A stretch of DNA of 59,869 bases, taken from Thermaurantimonas aggregans. GTDB lineage: Bacteria > Bacteroidota > Bacteroidia > Flavobacteriales > Schleiferiaceae. The position numbers were made by a program, and so were the translations under genes. The notes under the pieces are model-generated. The model searched no databases. It worked only from the letters and a program-made list of their open reading frames with translations, and was not told the origin of the DNA. Shown piece by piece: positions 23,149 to 32,877 of this stretch. The stretch covers positions 1 to 59,869 of the forward strand of contig NZ_BHZE01000018.1 in assembly GCF_003851885.1 (NCBI RefSeq), written 5' to 3'. Every line of letters starts with the position of its first letter. The stretch's first letter is position 1.

Positions 23149-24152
23149 AGCGATCCTCTGCAGCCCTCATACTCATAGCTTTTTTGCTCTTCGTAGGCTG
23201 TCAATCGGCCAAAGAAGGCGAAAGCTCTAAACCCTCTAAAAGTGAACAAACCAAAATTTTACCCTCGAGCACCGGTGCTAGATGTGAGGTAATACTTGTG
23301 TGTACCGAAAAAGTGTGGAATTCACGCGCCTTGAATCCACTAAAAAATGAGCTTCTCCGCCCACAGCCCGGCCTGCCACAGCCTGAGCCATATTTTTCGA
23401 TCATGCGGGTTGATCCTGCAAACTTTAAAAACGTCATACAGCGCAACAAAGCCATCATCGTTGTCGAAGAATCAGACACTGCTCGATTTCGTTGGTTTAG
23501 AAATCTGTATGCTAAGCCACAAAATGTTGCTCTGATTACCTACACCACTTTTCAGGATATTTACAATCTCACTGCCCGTCACCGTCGAGAAATCTTTGAA
23601 AAGTTCAGAGCCCAAGACCTTAAGAGTACGCGTCTCACTTTGTTGAAATCAGGTGCCAAGTGGCAAGACGCTACTAAAAACCAAAAACTCAAAATCCTAA
23701 TGCCACCTGGCTATTCGCGTGTGGTGCACAAAGACAACTTCAGCATGTATTTCGCACAATCGGCTAAAACCCACCATGTCATCATGGTACACACGCGTCC
23801 CTGGGACCCAGATGGAGAGTTGCCTGACGAATGGAAAATCATAGAGATACGCGACTCACTCACCATCCTTCACACACAAGCTTCGCGTCCAGGTAGTTAC
23901 ACGGTAGTAGATACTACGATTAGACCTTTGAGCCGCACTTACAACCTCAATGGAAGACTCACTACCGAAATGCGCGGATTGTTTAAATCGGTCAACGATT
24001 TTCTTGGCGGACCTTTCTATACCCTCGTCCTCTTTGATGAAGACCGCAAACTGATGGTTTTTATCGATGCTTTTATGCAGGCTGTGGGCCAAAACAAGCG
24101 CAACATGCTCATGGAAATGGAAGTCATCGCCCGAAGCATTGATTTAAAATAA
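23145..24152 (+). CDS. DUF4837 family lipoprotein
   Basis: 335 residues from a TTG at 23145 that overlaps the mltD stop (TTGA). This start gives a textbook lipoprotein signal, [19 protein letters not shown], while the longer open frame from 23082 would bury it behind 21 residues lying inside mltD. The mature protein matches the DUF4837 pattern ([13 protein letters not shown] near the start, [22 protein letters not shown] near the end). DUF4837 proteins are often found next to LysM/transglycosylase genes in this phylum, suggesting a cell-wall role, but no activity is known. Translation is probably coupled to mltD. Confidence 0.85.
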   Translation: MKRSSAALILIAFLLFVGCQSAKEGESSKPSKSEQTKILPSSTGARCEVILVCTEKVWNSRALNPLKNELLRPQPGLPQPEPYFSIMRVDPANFKNVIQRNKAIIVVEESDTARFRWFRNLYAKPQNVALITYTTFQDIYNLTARHRREIFEKFRAQDLKSTRLTLLKSGAKWQDATKNQKLKILMPPGYSRVVHKDNFSMYFAQSAKTHHVIMVHTRPWDPDGELPDEWKIIEIRDSLTILHTQASRPGSYTVVDTTIRPLSRTYNLNGRLTTEMRGLFKSVNDFLGGPFYTLVLFDEDRKLMVFIDAFMQAVGQNKRNMLMEMEVIARSIDLK

Positions 24153-24247
24153 TTTTTTTCCAAATTTTAAACTCATTTTCCGCTACTGGGAAATCTGTTT
24201 TAAACCGGATTTTGTTAATAATTCTGAAAATCAAGAAGATGTATTAT

Positions 24248-24263
24248 TGGCATAACAGTTTCG
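24248..24263 (+). promoter_or_regulatory. Weak sigma-54-like promoter upstream of the LruC gene
   Basis: TGGCATAACAGTTTCG keeps the -24 element TGGCA and the spacing of the sigma-54 consensus TGGCAC-N5-TTGCA, but the -12 GC reads TC. It lies 31 bases before the LruC ATG. rpoN and a sigma-54 activator are in this window, which makes the match worth recording; on sequence alone it is poor. Confidence 0.18.
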
Positions 24264-24294
24264 AAAATATGTGGAAAGGAATACCACGTGCATC

Positions 24295-26481
24295 ATGAAA
24301 AAATTTGTTCAATTAACAGCCATTATCATCATTTCACTGAACATTTTTAATCAGTGTAAGAAAGATAACAAAACAGACATAGACCCACCTTCTTCAGTTA
24401 CATCAATGAAAGAACTCAAAGTTCCTGAAGGTTTTGATTTTTCGGCTACCAAAGAAATCGAATTCATTGCTACAATCGACGACGAGATGTTTGGCAACAA
24501 TAAGTATAAAGTAGAACTTTTCGACCGCTTCCCCAGCGCAGGTACATCGCCAAAAGCCGTTGTGATTGTGGCGAAGAATGAAACAAAAACCGTTAAAGCC
24601 AAAGTAAATCGAGCTTTAAAAGAGGCCTATGTAGTAGTTAATTACCCGAATGGCATTCGCGACATGCGTGTAGCTACGGTGCATGAGGGTAAAGTCAATT
24701 TCACCTTTAAAAAACTTGGTCGCCCTCAACGCAAAACACAGATCAACCCAAATGGCTGCACAGGCTGCACTATTACGCTCAACAATCAAAGCAATTACAA
24801 CGGAAATTTCTGGAACAATGAGATTATCTGTATCACAGGTAATTTCACTGGTGGATTTAACATCGGTGGCAACGTGCAAGTGCGCATTTGCTCGGGTGCT
24901 GCTGTGAATTTTTCTTACTTCAATGCCAGCTCTAATGCATCTCTTGAAATCAACCCGGGAGCTACCGTTACAGCGAGCAACATCAATTTCAATGGAAACA
25001 CATCCGCCTTTCGCAACTGGAGCAATAATGTAAACATTACTTCAAGTTTTTCACCTAACGGAAAGGTCTACAATCAGGGTATCCTCACCATCAACGGCCA
25101 ATTTAACTGCAACTCTGGATCTGATATCGTAAACTACGGAGAAATAAACGTTACCTCCAACATCAATATCAACAACAAATTCCTCAACCATGGCAAGGTC
25201 GCCTCAGGCAATACCATTCACTTCAACAGCTCTTCTGATGTGACCAACTATTGCTCCATGACAGCTAACAACAATTTCCACTTCAACGGCAAACTGGAAA
25301 ACTGCTCATACATGCGCTGCAACAACGAATTGTACGTGAACTCAAGCAGCAACATCATTCTCTATGACGGGGCCATGATCAAAGGAGGTACCGGAAACAC
25401 TTACTTTAACAAAGTGATTCAGGCCTATGGAACTACTTCAAGCATCGTAATTCCTGGCCCGCTTACCATAAACAGTTCGGGGGGCATAGCCGGTAATGTG
25501 GAACTTTGTGCCAACAATATTGTGGCTAACAATGGTGCTATCGTACCGCCAGCCAGCATCGGTTGTAACAACTTCATCCCTACTTCACCTTGTAATCCCG
25601 AGGGCTTTGGCACACCAGCTATCGCTGATGCCGACGGCGATGGCGTGCCCGACAACATCGACGAATATCCCAACGATCCACTTCGCGCATACAATCTCTA
25701 TTATCCTTCTCAAACTGGTTACGTAACTTGGGCTTTCGAAGACCTATGGCCAGCTTACGGTGACTTTGACTTTAATGACCTTGTCCTCCACGCTAGAACC
25801 AAAACTGTGCTCAACGCCAATATGAGTGCTGTTGAAATGTTTGTGAACTACAAGGTGGTAGCCATAGGAGCCTCTCAACGCAATGCTTTCGGTATCCAAT
25901 TCGACTTTGCTCCCTCTGCCATTCAATCAGTCAGCGGACAGTTATTGAACGGCTTTACAAACAATGCTCCTAATGGCACTGAGCTTGGTCAAAACAAGGC
26001 AGTGGTAATCTTTTTTGACAATGCTTTCACAGCATTACCCAATCCAGGTTCTCCCTTCGTTAACACTGTTCCGAGCCAAACGTTTGTAGCTCCAATTGAG
26101 CGCCAGATAACTATCAATTTTGCTACACCCATTCCGATTCTAAACTTTGGTGATATCAACCCATTCATCGTCGTAAACCAAAATCGTGGACGTGAGGTAC
26201 ATCTTGCGGGATATGCGCCTACTAGCCTGGCTAATACAGCCCTCTTTGGCACTATCGACGACAATACCGGAACAGTTGGATTTCTTAACTACACCAGTAA
26301 AACCGGCCTGCCGTGGGCGATCGAAATTCCTGAGATTTGGCAGTATCCCATTGAAAAAGAAGATATAGTAAATGTGTACTATCAGTTTGTACCCTGGGCA
26401 CAGAGTGGAGGTAATGTATACCCACTCTGGTATACCGACAATGGTAGTAATGTGAACACGGCTAAGGTCTATACCCCATAG
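24295..26481 (+). CDS. LruC-domain surface protein with Asn-rich beta-helix-like region
   Basis: 728 residues from the ATG at 24295 (the frame opens eight codons earlier). N-terminal signal ending LNIFNQCKK, a possible but atypical lipobox. Residues about 150-410 are a low-complexity, Asn/Ser-rich stretch with a regular pattern of short hydrophobic strands (INFNGNTS, ITSSFSPNGK, INGQFNCNSGS and so on) that suggests a parallel beta-helix. A calcium-binding type-3 repeat follows (DADGDGVPDNIDEYPNDP, about 443-461), then the LruC domain, recognised by YGDFDFNDLVLHAR (about 486-499). LruC proteins are exported and of unknown role, often thought to be calcium-dependent adhesins. A strong terminator follows. 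Confidence 0.85.
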   Translation: MKKFVQLTAIIIISLNIFNQCKKDNKTDIDPPSSVTSMKELKVPEGFDFSATKEIEFIATIDDEMFGNNKYKVELFDRFPSAGTSPKAVVIVAKNETKTVKAKVNRALKEAYVVVNYPNGIRDMRVATVHEGKVNFTFKKLGRPQRKTQINPNGCTGCTITLNNQSNYNGNFWNNEIICITGNFTGGFNIGGNVQVRICSGAAVNFSYFNASSNASLEINPGATVTASNINFNGNTSAFRNWSNNVNITSSFSPNGKVYNQGILTINGQFNCNSGSDIVNYGEINVTSNININNKFLNHGKVASGNTIHFNSSSDVTNYCSMTANNNFHFNGKLENCSYMRCNNELYVNSSSNIILYDGAMIKGGTGNTYFNKVIQAYGTTSSIVIPGPLTINSSGGIAGNVELCANNIVANNGAIVPPASIGCNNFIPTSPCNPEGFGTPAIADADGDGVPDNIDEYPNDPLRAYNLYYPSQTGYVTWAFEDLWPAYGDFDFNDLVLHARTKTVLNANMSAVEMFVNYKVVAIGASQRNAFGIQFDFAPSAIQSVSGQLLNGFTNNAPNGTELGQNKAVVIFFDNAFTALPNPGSPFVNTVPSQTFVAPIERQITINFATPIPILNFGDINPFIVVNQNRGREVHLAGYAPTSLANTALFGTIDDNTGTVGFLNYTSKTGLPWAIEIPEIWQYPIEKEDIVNVYYQFVPWAQSGGNVYPLWYTDNGSNVNTAKVYTP

Positions 26482-26504
26482 AAACACAAAAGCCTTTTAA
26501 AAAA

Positions 26505-26536
26505 ACCCGACGGTAAGTAGCCGGCGGGTTTTTTTT
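26505..26536. terminator. Bidirectional terminator between convergent genes
   Basis: A 9-bp stem with one mismatch (ACCCGACGG / CCGGCGGGT) is flanked by A on the left and T on the right, so it can end both the plus-strand LruC gene and the minus-strand CoA-transferase gene, whose stops face each other across 65 bases. Confidence 0.85.
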
Positions 26537-26546
26537 GGATGGATAT

Positions 26547-27830
26547 TTAAGCGAGTTTTTTTAATTTAAACCGTTCAAAAATAGCCTTGTCAAGCATCTC
26601 TCTGTGGTCAGGGTGAGCAATGTCGCGAAGGGCTAATGCGCGCTGATGCAAATTTTTTCCATACAGGTAGGCTACTCCGTATTCAGTCACTACGTAGTGC
26701 ACGTGTGCTCGAGTAGTAACTACACCAGCCCCTGGCCGCAGTGTAGGCACTATCTTACTCAGCCCCTTACCCGTAGTAGAACCAATTGCAATGATGGGTT
26801 TTCCACCTTCAGAAAGCGCAGCCCCGCGCATAAAATCCATCTGACCGCCTACACCTGAGAATTGATAGGTGCCAATTGAATCAGCACAAACCTGGCCTGT
26901 CAAGTCGATTTCAATAGCTGAATTGATGGATACCATTTTCGGATTTTGCCGTATCACTGCCCCATCATTCACATAGTTGGCTTCCAAAAAGCGAAACGAT
27001 GGGTTATCATCCATAAAATCATACAACTCGCGACCTCCAATAGCAAAGGTGCTCACCACCTTACCTCGATGCTTCTTTTTGTACGCATTCGTGATTACAC
27101 CTTTGCGCATCAGCTCCATTACCCCATTCGAAAACATTTCAGTATGTATGCCTAAATCTTTGTGATTCGTAAGAGCCATAAGCACGGCATCGGGTATACT
27201 GCCTATACCCATTTGTATAGTCGAGCGATCATCGATTAAGGCTGCAATGTGATGCGCGATTTTTATTTCACATTCGCCTATTTCTTTTCGGTAGTCAACT
27301 TCAGGTAGTTCGTCTTCGCACCACACAGCCATGTGAATGTCTTTTGAGTGAATGATGCCATCGCCATGTGTTCGTGGCATTTTTGGATTTACCTGTGCAA
27401 TCACCATTTTAGCATGTCGAACGGCTGATCGAGCCACATCTATACTGGTACCCAACGAGCAAAAGCCGTGTTTATCGGGAGGTGATACGTGGATAAAGGC
27501 AACATCGATCGGCAGGATGCCCATTTCAAACAAGCGGCTTATCTCGCTCAAGAAGATGGGTATATAATCTCCATTTGAGCTATTGACTGCCTGGCGAATG
27601 TTGGCCGATACAAAAAGAGAGTTGATGTAAAAATGCCCTTCCATCTCAGGGGCAGCAAGGGGCATTTCGCCCAGAGTAGATATGCTGATGAGTTCTACGT
27701 TTTCAAGTTCATTTTTGCGAGCAGCTAGTGCCTTTATAAGTGTTTGGGGAGTGGCAGCACTGCCGTGTAAAAAAACTCTTTGCCCTGATTTAACGACTGA
27801 TACAGCCTCAGCTGGCGATACATATCTCAT
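26547..27830 (-). CDS. Acetyl-CoA hydrolase/transferase family, 4-hydroxybutyrate CoA-transferase-like
   Basis: 427 residues, the standard length of the two-domain class I CoA-transferase branch (AcH/CoAT). Catalytic Glu231 is in GIHTEMFSNG, which forms the glutamyl-CoA thioester; the GMGSIP-type loop appears as MGIGSIPDAV (207-216), and the C-terminal GVGGQMDF (about 325-332) and YVVTEYGVAYL are typical. It transfers CoA between acyl groups such as acetyl-CoA and a short carboxylate; the particular acid (4-hydroxybutyrate, succinate, acetate) cannot be settled. Monocistronic as far as can be seen. Confidence 0.92.
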   Translation of the reverse strand: MRYVSPAEAVSVVKSGQRVFLHGSAATPQTLIKALAARKNELENVELISISTLGEMPLAAPEMEGHFYINSLFVSANIRQAVNSSNGDYIPIFLSEISRLFEMGILPIDVAFIHVSPPDKHGFCSLGTSIDVARSAVRHAKMVIAQVNPKMPRTHGDGIIHSKDIHMAVWCEDELPEVDYRKEIGECEIKIAHHIAALIDDRSTIQMGIGSIPDAVLMALTNHKDLGIHTEMFSNGVMELMRKGVITNAYKKKHRGKVVSTFAIGGRELYDFMDDNPSFRFLEANYVNDGAVIRQNPKMVSINSAIEIDLTGQVCADSIGTYQFSGVGGQMDFMRGAALSEGGKPIIAIGSTTGKGLSKIVPTLRPGAGVVTTRAHVHYVVTEYGVAYLYGKNLHQRALALRDIAHPDHREMLDKAIFERFKLKKLA

Positions 27831-27939
27831 TGTAATGTATGTTAAGTTGCATTAACAAAAGTATTCGCTCAAGTAAGGTACAAAACTGATTTTTCTAAGT
27901 TTTTTGCGGTTTAACACTGCATTGGGCAAGGAAAAAAGG

Positions 27940-28878
27940 CTATTTGATCAAGGTGTAATTTTTAAAACCGAAAAGCGTTTTCCCGCCCAAAAAGCGGTTT
28001 TCCAGAAAAGAAAGCAGTTTGTATTTGAAGCGTTCGTGCTTGTGAAGAGCCGGATTTGGCTTGTCGTAGATGTTTGGTTTTTCCGGTGAGTTCATAAAAG
28101 CGTGAATGCGCTCGCGCATCACCGCTGGATGAGTTCCCTCAAAGACAGGCACATCAGCAATCCTGCCGTAATTAAAGGCTTGGGAGATTCTATTGTTGCC
28201 CGTGTAGGTTGCGTGGGCATCTTGCACCTTTCGCAGCTGAATGTTTGCTTTTTTTACATGTCCATAATGAAAAACACGCACATCAGAGCGCACTATGCGC
28301 AGCTTTCGCGACTGCGACTTCGACATATAATCAGTAGCTGAAGTAGGAGTTTTAAGATAATATCGGAAGCTCTGTGCATCGCGCCAAGAGTGAATTTGTG
28401 GTAGGTTTCTAATCAGGCGAATTTCTTCTTTGTACCAAGCATGAGACCGATGTATATGTTCATAATCACCCCAAAAGTGGAAAAATTGCACCAAAATGCC
28501 CTCTGCTTCTGAAATAGACTGGGCTTCATTAAGAATTTGAAGCAGTTTTGGTAAGTCGTCTTCGTGGTACACTTCATCGCCTTGAACATAAAGTAGCCAA
28601 TCGCCAGTACAATGTATTTTAGCGATATCGGTCTGTCGGGCGTACTCAGTATTTTTTGGAAATTCAGAAACTTTCCAATCGGTGTGGATAATTTTTATTT
28701 TCTCAGAATGTAACGATTGTAATATTTCCAGAGTAGTGTCGTCGCTTATAGCCAGAGCAATTACAAATTCATCTACTATCGGTAAAACAGATAATATGGA
28801 TTCAACAAAAGGTAAGTCGTAATACACGGCATTGCGCAGAAAAGAAAATGCGGATATTTTAAAAGTGTTGGCTGTCAT
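27940..28878 (-). CDS. Family 2 glycosyltransferase
   Basis: 312 residues. N-terminal GT-A fold with FSFLRNAVYYDLPFVESI, then DEFVIALAISDDTT (about 36-49) and the DxD-like site GDWLLYVQGDEVYHEDD (about 91-107). The pattern of asking for GDE in place of DxD and the later RLIRNLP and HYGHVK is typical of GT2 enzymes that act on surface glycans. It is divergent from the MBL-hydrolase gene (45 bases between starts) and next to the exopolysaccharide locus, so a role in glycan assembly is likely. Donor and acceptor unknown. Confidence 0.85.
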   Translation of the reverse strand: MTANTFKISAFSFLRNAVYYDLPFVESILSVLPIVDEFVIALAISDDTTLEILQSLHSEKIKIIHTDWKVSEFPKNTEYARQTDIAKIHCTGDWLLYVQGDEVYHEDDLPKLLQILNEAQSISEAEGILVQFFHFWGDYEHIHRSHAWYKEEIRLIRNLPQIHSWRDAQSFRYYLKTPTSATDYMSKSQSRKLRIVRSDVRVFHYGHVKKANIQLRKVQDAHATYTGNNRISQAFNYGRIADVPVFEGTHPAVMRERIHAFMNSPEKPNIYDKPNPALHKHERFKYKLLSFLENRFLGGKTLFGFKNYTLIK

Positions 28879-28923
28879 CGATGAACCTTAAGACTAATTT
28901 TACGGCAAATTTTGTTTTAGGTT

Positions 28924-29775
28924 ATGTATTTACACGTTATAAATACAGGAAATTTTAAGCTCGACGGGGGCGCCATGTTTGGCGTAGTACCTAAAAGTTT
29001 GTGGATCAAAGTGTATCCGTCGGATGAAAACAACATGTGCTCATGGGCTATGCGTTGCTTACTGGTAGAAGATGGGGATCGACTCATCCTCATCGACACC
29101 GGCATTGGCGACAAACAGGATGAAAAGTTTTTCAGCTTTTATTATCTGCACGGTGAGGATACTTTATTGGGTAGTATTCGCCGAGCCGGTTTTTCGCCTG
29201 ATGATATTACAGATGTTGTTCTTACACATCTTCATTTCGATCATTGTGGTGGCGCTGTTCGCCGTCGTGCTGACGGTAAGGGCTTCGAGCCCACATTCAG
29301 CAATGCAGTTTATTGGATACACGAGCGGCATCTTGAATGGGCTTTAAATCCCAATGCCCGAGAAAGAGCCTCCTTTCTGAAAGAAAACATTCAACCACTC
29401 GTTGACAGCGGACAGCTCACCCTGCTGTCACTACCTGCTGGGCGCAGTACTACACCATTGGGAATTGAAATGTATGTAGCAAATGGTCACACCGAGGCTC
29501 AGATACTTCCAATTATCAAAACACCTGAAGGCACTGTCTTTTACATGGGCGATCTTTTGCCATCCTCTTATCACATACCCATGCCATGGGTAATGGCCTA
29601 CGATGTGCGACCTCTACTCACCATGCAAGAGAAAGCCGAAGTGCTACAAATGGCTTTAGAAGAAAACATGATTCTCTTTTTCGAACACGACGCTTATACC
29701 GAAACAGCCTTGGTCGAACAGACCGAAAAAGGCATACGCGTGAAGTCGCGTCACCGACTCAGGGATTTCATGTAA
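28924..29775 (+). CDS. Metallo-beta-lactamase-fold hydrolase
   Basis: 283 residues, single MBL domain with the dinuclear metal motif His102-x-His104-x-Asp106-His107 in THLHFDHCGG, the next His in VANGHTEAQ (about 189-197), the Asp of FYMGDLLPSS (about 209-218) and a late FFEHDAYTE (His about 259). This layout fits the quorum-quenching lactonase and related hydrolases; substrate cannot be predicted. It lies 13 bases upstream of the flippase gene and so may be the first gene of the polysaccharide locus, or merely adjacent. Confidence 0.9.
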   Translation: MYLHVINTGNFKLDGGAMFGVVPKSLWIKVYPSDENNMCSWAMRCLLVEDGDRLILIDTGIGDKQDEKFFSFYYLHGEDTLLGSIRRAGFSPDDITDVVLTHLHFDHCGGAVRRRADGKGFEPTFSNAVYWIHERHLEWALNPNARERASFLKENIQPLVDSGQLTLLSLPAGRSTTPLGIEMYVANGHTEAQILPIIKTPEGTVFYMGDLLPSSYHIPMPWVMAYDVRPLLTMQEKAEVLQMALEENMILFFEHDAYTETALVEQTEKGIRVKSRHRLRDFM

Positions 29776-29788
29776 CATCCTTTTCCGA

Positions 29789-31108
29789 ATGAGAAAACTT
29801 GTGCAAAAACTCTACAGCAGCAATAAGCTGATGAGTCTGCTGGGCAATGGTTCAGCTGCAGTGCTCGGCTTGGTGAGTTTTGGTTTGCTGGCAAGGGCAC
29901 TTGAGCGCACAGAGTTGGGTATTTGGGTCTTCTTTATGACCGTATTTACCCTCTTCGACATGGTAAGAAGTGGGTTGCTCAGCAATGCTTTAATAAAACG
30001 CATTGGCGAGAGTGACACGGAGGAGGAAAAACATGCCTTCACCGGTGCAGCCTGGCGTTTTGGCTTGTGGATTTCAGCTGGAGTATCCATTCCCATCAGT
30101 GTGTTCTTTCTTGTTTTTCAAAAGCACTTTTCTCCGGAATTAGTCTTCGTGGGCAAGTGGTTTTGGCTAGTGTCAATTGTAAGCCAACCAAACACCATGG
30201 CGATGTGGCTACTGAATGCCTACAACCGTTTCGACCGACTTTTCTGGACGCGAAGTATATCCCAGTTTATCTATTTTTTGGGGTGCTTGATAAATTACTA
30301 TACACGCACCGGCCTCGAACTCATACTTTGGTCATACGTAGGTGGTTGGTTAGTGGCTGGAATGTTTACTTCAGCCAGTGAATGGAATGGAATTAAGCAC
30401 TTTGCTAAAGGCACAGGGCAGCATATTCGATCATTGTACGATTTTGGTAAATACAGCATGGGCACCCTTTTAGGCAGTAATCTCTTGAAAAGTACAGATA
30501 CTTTTTTGCTGATGTTTTTTATGGGGCCTGCTCCCGTAGCTCGATACAATGTACCTGAACGACTTCTTGGCTTGCTCGATATTCCCATTCGCTCGCTGGT
30601 TTCTACGGCTTACCCCAAGCTTATAGCTGTGCGCAAACAACAAGGCGAAGCTGCCTTTCTGCCGGAATACGAAGTGCAAACGGGATTGCTGTTTCTCATT
30701 GTACTACCAGTGGCGATAGCTACTTTGATTTTTTCGGATTGGCTAGTCATTGCACTAGCAGGCAAGGAATATCTCGACGCGTCTATTTTGTTGAAAATTT
30801 TCGCCATTTATACTGCGCTTATTCCTCTTGATCGATTGAGTGGGATTGCCCTGGAAGTTTTTGATTTACAAAGGTTAAACTTCTATAAAGTGATGCTTAT
30901 GGCAGCTGTGAATGTGGTAGGTGATGTTATTGCCATCAAGGTTTTTGACAGTGTGACCGGTGTAGCGATGGTTTCGATCATCACTTACGGCAGTGGCATT
31001 GTGTTCGGTTATTACTTCTTAAGGAATAAAATTCCCTTCAGGCCAGTGAAGGTTTTAGAATCAGGATTTTTAGAACTGTTTTCTGTTCTGAAAAGTTTCA
31101 AAAAATAA
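29789..31108 (+). CDS. Polysaccharide flippase, Wzx/MATE-like (oligosaccharide flippase family)
   Basis: 439 residues, dominated by about 12-14 hydrophobic helices in the MVF/MOP arrangement, beginning with SLLGNGSAAVLGLVSFGLLARALERTELG, the characteristic first helix and following loop of Wzx-like proteins. It would move lipid-linked glycan repeat units across the cytoplasmic membrane for export. It is 57 bases upstream of the sigma-54 activator gene and runs in the same direction as the sugar transferase and Wzc-like genes, which supports the role. Confidence 0.87.
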   Translation: MRKLVQKLYSSNKLMSLLGNGSAAVLGLVSFGLLARALERTELGIWVFFMTVFTLFDMVRSGLLSNALIKRIGESDTEEEKHAFTGAAWRFGLWISAGVSIPISVFFLVFQKHFSPELVFVGKWFWLVSIVSQPNTMAMWLLNAYNRFDRLFWTRSISQFIYFLGCLINYYTRTGLELILWSYVGGWLVAGMFTSASEWNGIKHFAKGTGQHIRSLYDFGKYSMGTLLGSNLLKSTDTFLLMFFMGPAPVARYNVPERLLGLLDIPIRSLVSTAYPKLIAVRKQQGEAAFLPEYEVQTGLLFLIVLPVAIATLIFSDWLVIALAGKEYLDASILLKIFAIYTALIPLDRLSGIALEVFDLQRLNFYKVMLMAAVNVVGDVIAIKVFDSVTGVAMVSIITYGSGIVFGYYFLRNKIPFRPVKVLESGFLELFSVLKSFKK

Positions 31109-31165
31109 TTTGTACGATACTAAAAAATTTTCCATTTTTGAAACACTTTTCCACAAAATGATTAA

Positions 31166-32518
31166 ATGAGCGCATTTAAGATTTTTTTAGTCGAAGACGA
31201 TGAGTTTTACGGTAAACTGCTCAAGCATCATTTGTCTTTAAATCCAGATTATGAGGTAGAATTGTTTACTTCAGGAAGAGAACTTTTAGAAAATCTCTAC
31301 AAAAAGCCCAACGTTATAAGCCTCGATTACACCTTACCTGATATGAGTGGTGCGAACGTATTGAGAGACATAAAAAAGCAATACCCCGAGATACCCGTTA
31401 TTATCGTCTCAGGTCAAGAGGATATTACTACGGCTGTTACCTTATTGAAAGAAGGCGCATACGACTACATCGTAAAAGACAAAGACACTAAAGAGCGCAT
31501 TTGGAATGTCGTAAAACACATCCGCGAAAATGCTAAGCTCAAAGACGAAATTGACCGCCTGCGCGAAGAAGTAAATCAGAAATACGACTTCTCTAACATA
31601 AAGGGCAATAGCCCAGCCATTAAACGCGTATTTAAACTGATAGAAAAGGCAAGTCAATCCAATATCACCGTGAGTATATGCGGTGAGACTGGAACCGGAA
31701 AAGAATTGGTCGCTAAAGCTATACACTACAACAGCGCTCGCCGTAAAAAGCCCTTTGTAGCCGTAAATATCGCAGCCATACCCAAAGATTTGATTGAAAG
31801 TGAGCTCTTTGGTCATGAAAAAGGTTCTTTCACAGGGGCGATAAATCGACGAATCGGGAAATTTGAGGAAGCTAATGGAGGAACAATTTTCCTGGACGAG
31901 ATAGGTGAGATGGAACTACATCTGCAGGCAAAACTGCTAAGGGTATTACAGGAAAAAGAAGTAACCCGTATCGGCAGCAATACTCCTGTAAAAATCGATG
32001 CGCGCATCATCTCAGCCACACATCGCAACCTCCAGGAAGAAGTTAAAGCCGGAAGATTCAGAGAAGACTTGTACTACCGGTTAATTGGCTTGCCGATCGA
32101 ATTGCCTCCTCTCCGCGAACGCGGTAATGATATACTTATTTTAGCCAAGCATTTTGCCGATGAGTTTGCTAAGGAAAACAAAATGGAAAAAGTAGTTTTC
32201 ACGCCCGAAGCTCAAGAAAAACTCCTCAGATACCATTGGCCGGGAAATGTTCGTGAATTAAAAGCGATCATAGAGTTAGCGGTAGTGATGTCTGACGATG
32301 GAAAAATTACTGAAGAAAACATCAACTTTACAAACTCAAACAACAACATTCAGGACTTATTACACGAGTCGGGCACATTGCGCGACTTCACCAATAAGAT
32401 CATTCAGTACTACCTCGAAAAATACGACAACAATGTTTTAGAGGTAGCCAAGCGATTAGATATTGGCAAGTCCACAATTTACAGATTGATTAAAAACAAA
32501 GAAATAATCCTCAAATAA
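31166..32518 (+). CDS. Sigma-54-dependent NtrC-type response regulator
   Basis: 450 residues. Receiver domain 1-120 with acidic Glu10/Asp11/Asp12 and phospho-acceptor Asp54 (ISLDYTLPD). AAA+ ATPase domain about 146-380: Walker A GETGTGKE (173-180), sigma-54 contact loop GSFTGA (220-225, for GAFTGA), Walker B IFLDEI (241-246), and ERG..DI-type sensor. C-terminal Fis-type helix-turn-helix (VLEVAKRLDIGKSTIYRLI). It activates sigma-54 promoters when phosphorylated. No histidine kinase is adjacent; Hpt and receiver proteins follow directly, so phosphate may reach it by relay. Targets probably include this polysaccharide locus (inference). Confidence 0.95.
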   Translation: MSAFKIFLVEDDEFYGKLLKHHLSLNPDYEVELFTSGRELLENLYKKPNVISLDYTLPDMSGANVLRDIKKQYPEIPVIIVSGQEDITTAVTLLKEGAYDYIVKDKDTKERIWNVVKHIRENAKLKDEIDRLREEVNQKYDFSNIKGNSPAIKRVFKLIEKASQSNITVSICGETGTGKELVAKAIHYNSARRKKPFVAVNIAAIPKDLIESELFGHEKGSFTGAINRRIGKFEEANGGTIFLDEIGEMELHLQAKLLRVLQEKEVTRIGSNTPVKIDARIISATHRNLQEEVKAGRFREDLYYRLIGLPIELPPLRERGNDILILAKHFADEFAKENKMEKVVFTPEAQEKLLRYHWPGNVRELKAIIELAVVMSDDGKITEENINFTNSNNNIQDLLHESGTLRDFTNKIIQYYLEKYDNNVLEVAKRLDIGKSTIYRLIKNKEIILK

Positions 32519-32528
32519 ACATTCACCA

Positions 32529-32864
32529 ATGGGAAATTTATTTAGCTTACGACAATTGGAAGAACTCTCTGGCGGAATGTCAGAGTTCGTCGATTCTATG
32601 ATTGAAACCTTTCTGGAACATACACCAACGCAACTAAATGATTTAGTAAAGGCCTTTAAAGAAGGTCGTTGGGTAGATATGGGCAACCTTGCACACAAAA
32701 TCAAACCATCAATCGATCTCTTTGAGATTCCAGGCATTCAGCAAACCATTCGCGATGTAGAGAAAATCGGAAAGTCAGGTGCGCCTACTCCTGATTTAGA
32801 ATCGAAAGTAATGGAAGTTCAGAATGTACTCAACGAGGTTTTCAAACAACTGAGAAACCGGTAA
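32529..32864 (+). CDS. Stand-alone histidine phosphotransfer (Hpt) protein
   Basis: 111 residues, an all-helical Hpt domain with phosphorylatable His56 in GNLAHKIKPSID, matching the usual AHxLK(G/P)S pattern. Hpt proteins shuttle phosphate between receiver domains in multistep phosphorelays. It starts ten bases after the NtrC-type regulator and 13 bases before a single-domain receiver, so all three are one transcription unit. The likely partner kinase, a hybrid sensor, is not in this window. Confidence 0.88.
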   Translation: MGNLFSLRQLEELSGGMSEFVDSMIETFLEHTPTQLNDLVKAFKEGRWVDMGNLAHKIKPSIDLFEIPGIQQTIRDVEKIGKSGAPTPDLESKVMEVQNVLNEVFKQLRNR

Positions 32865-32877
32865 ATGCCTGAGAAGT

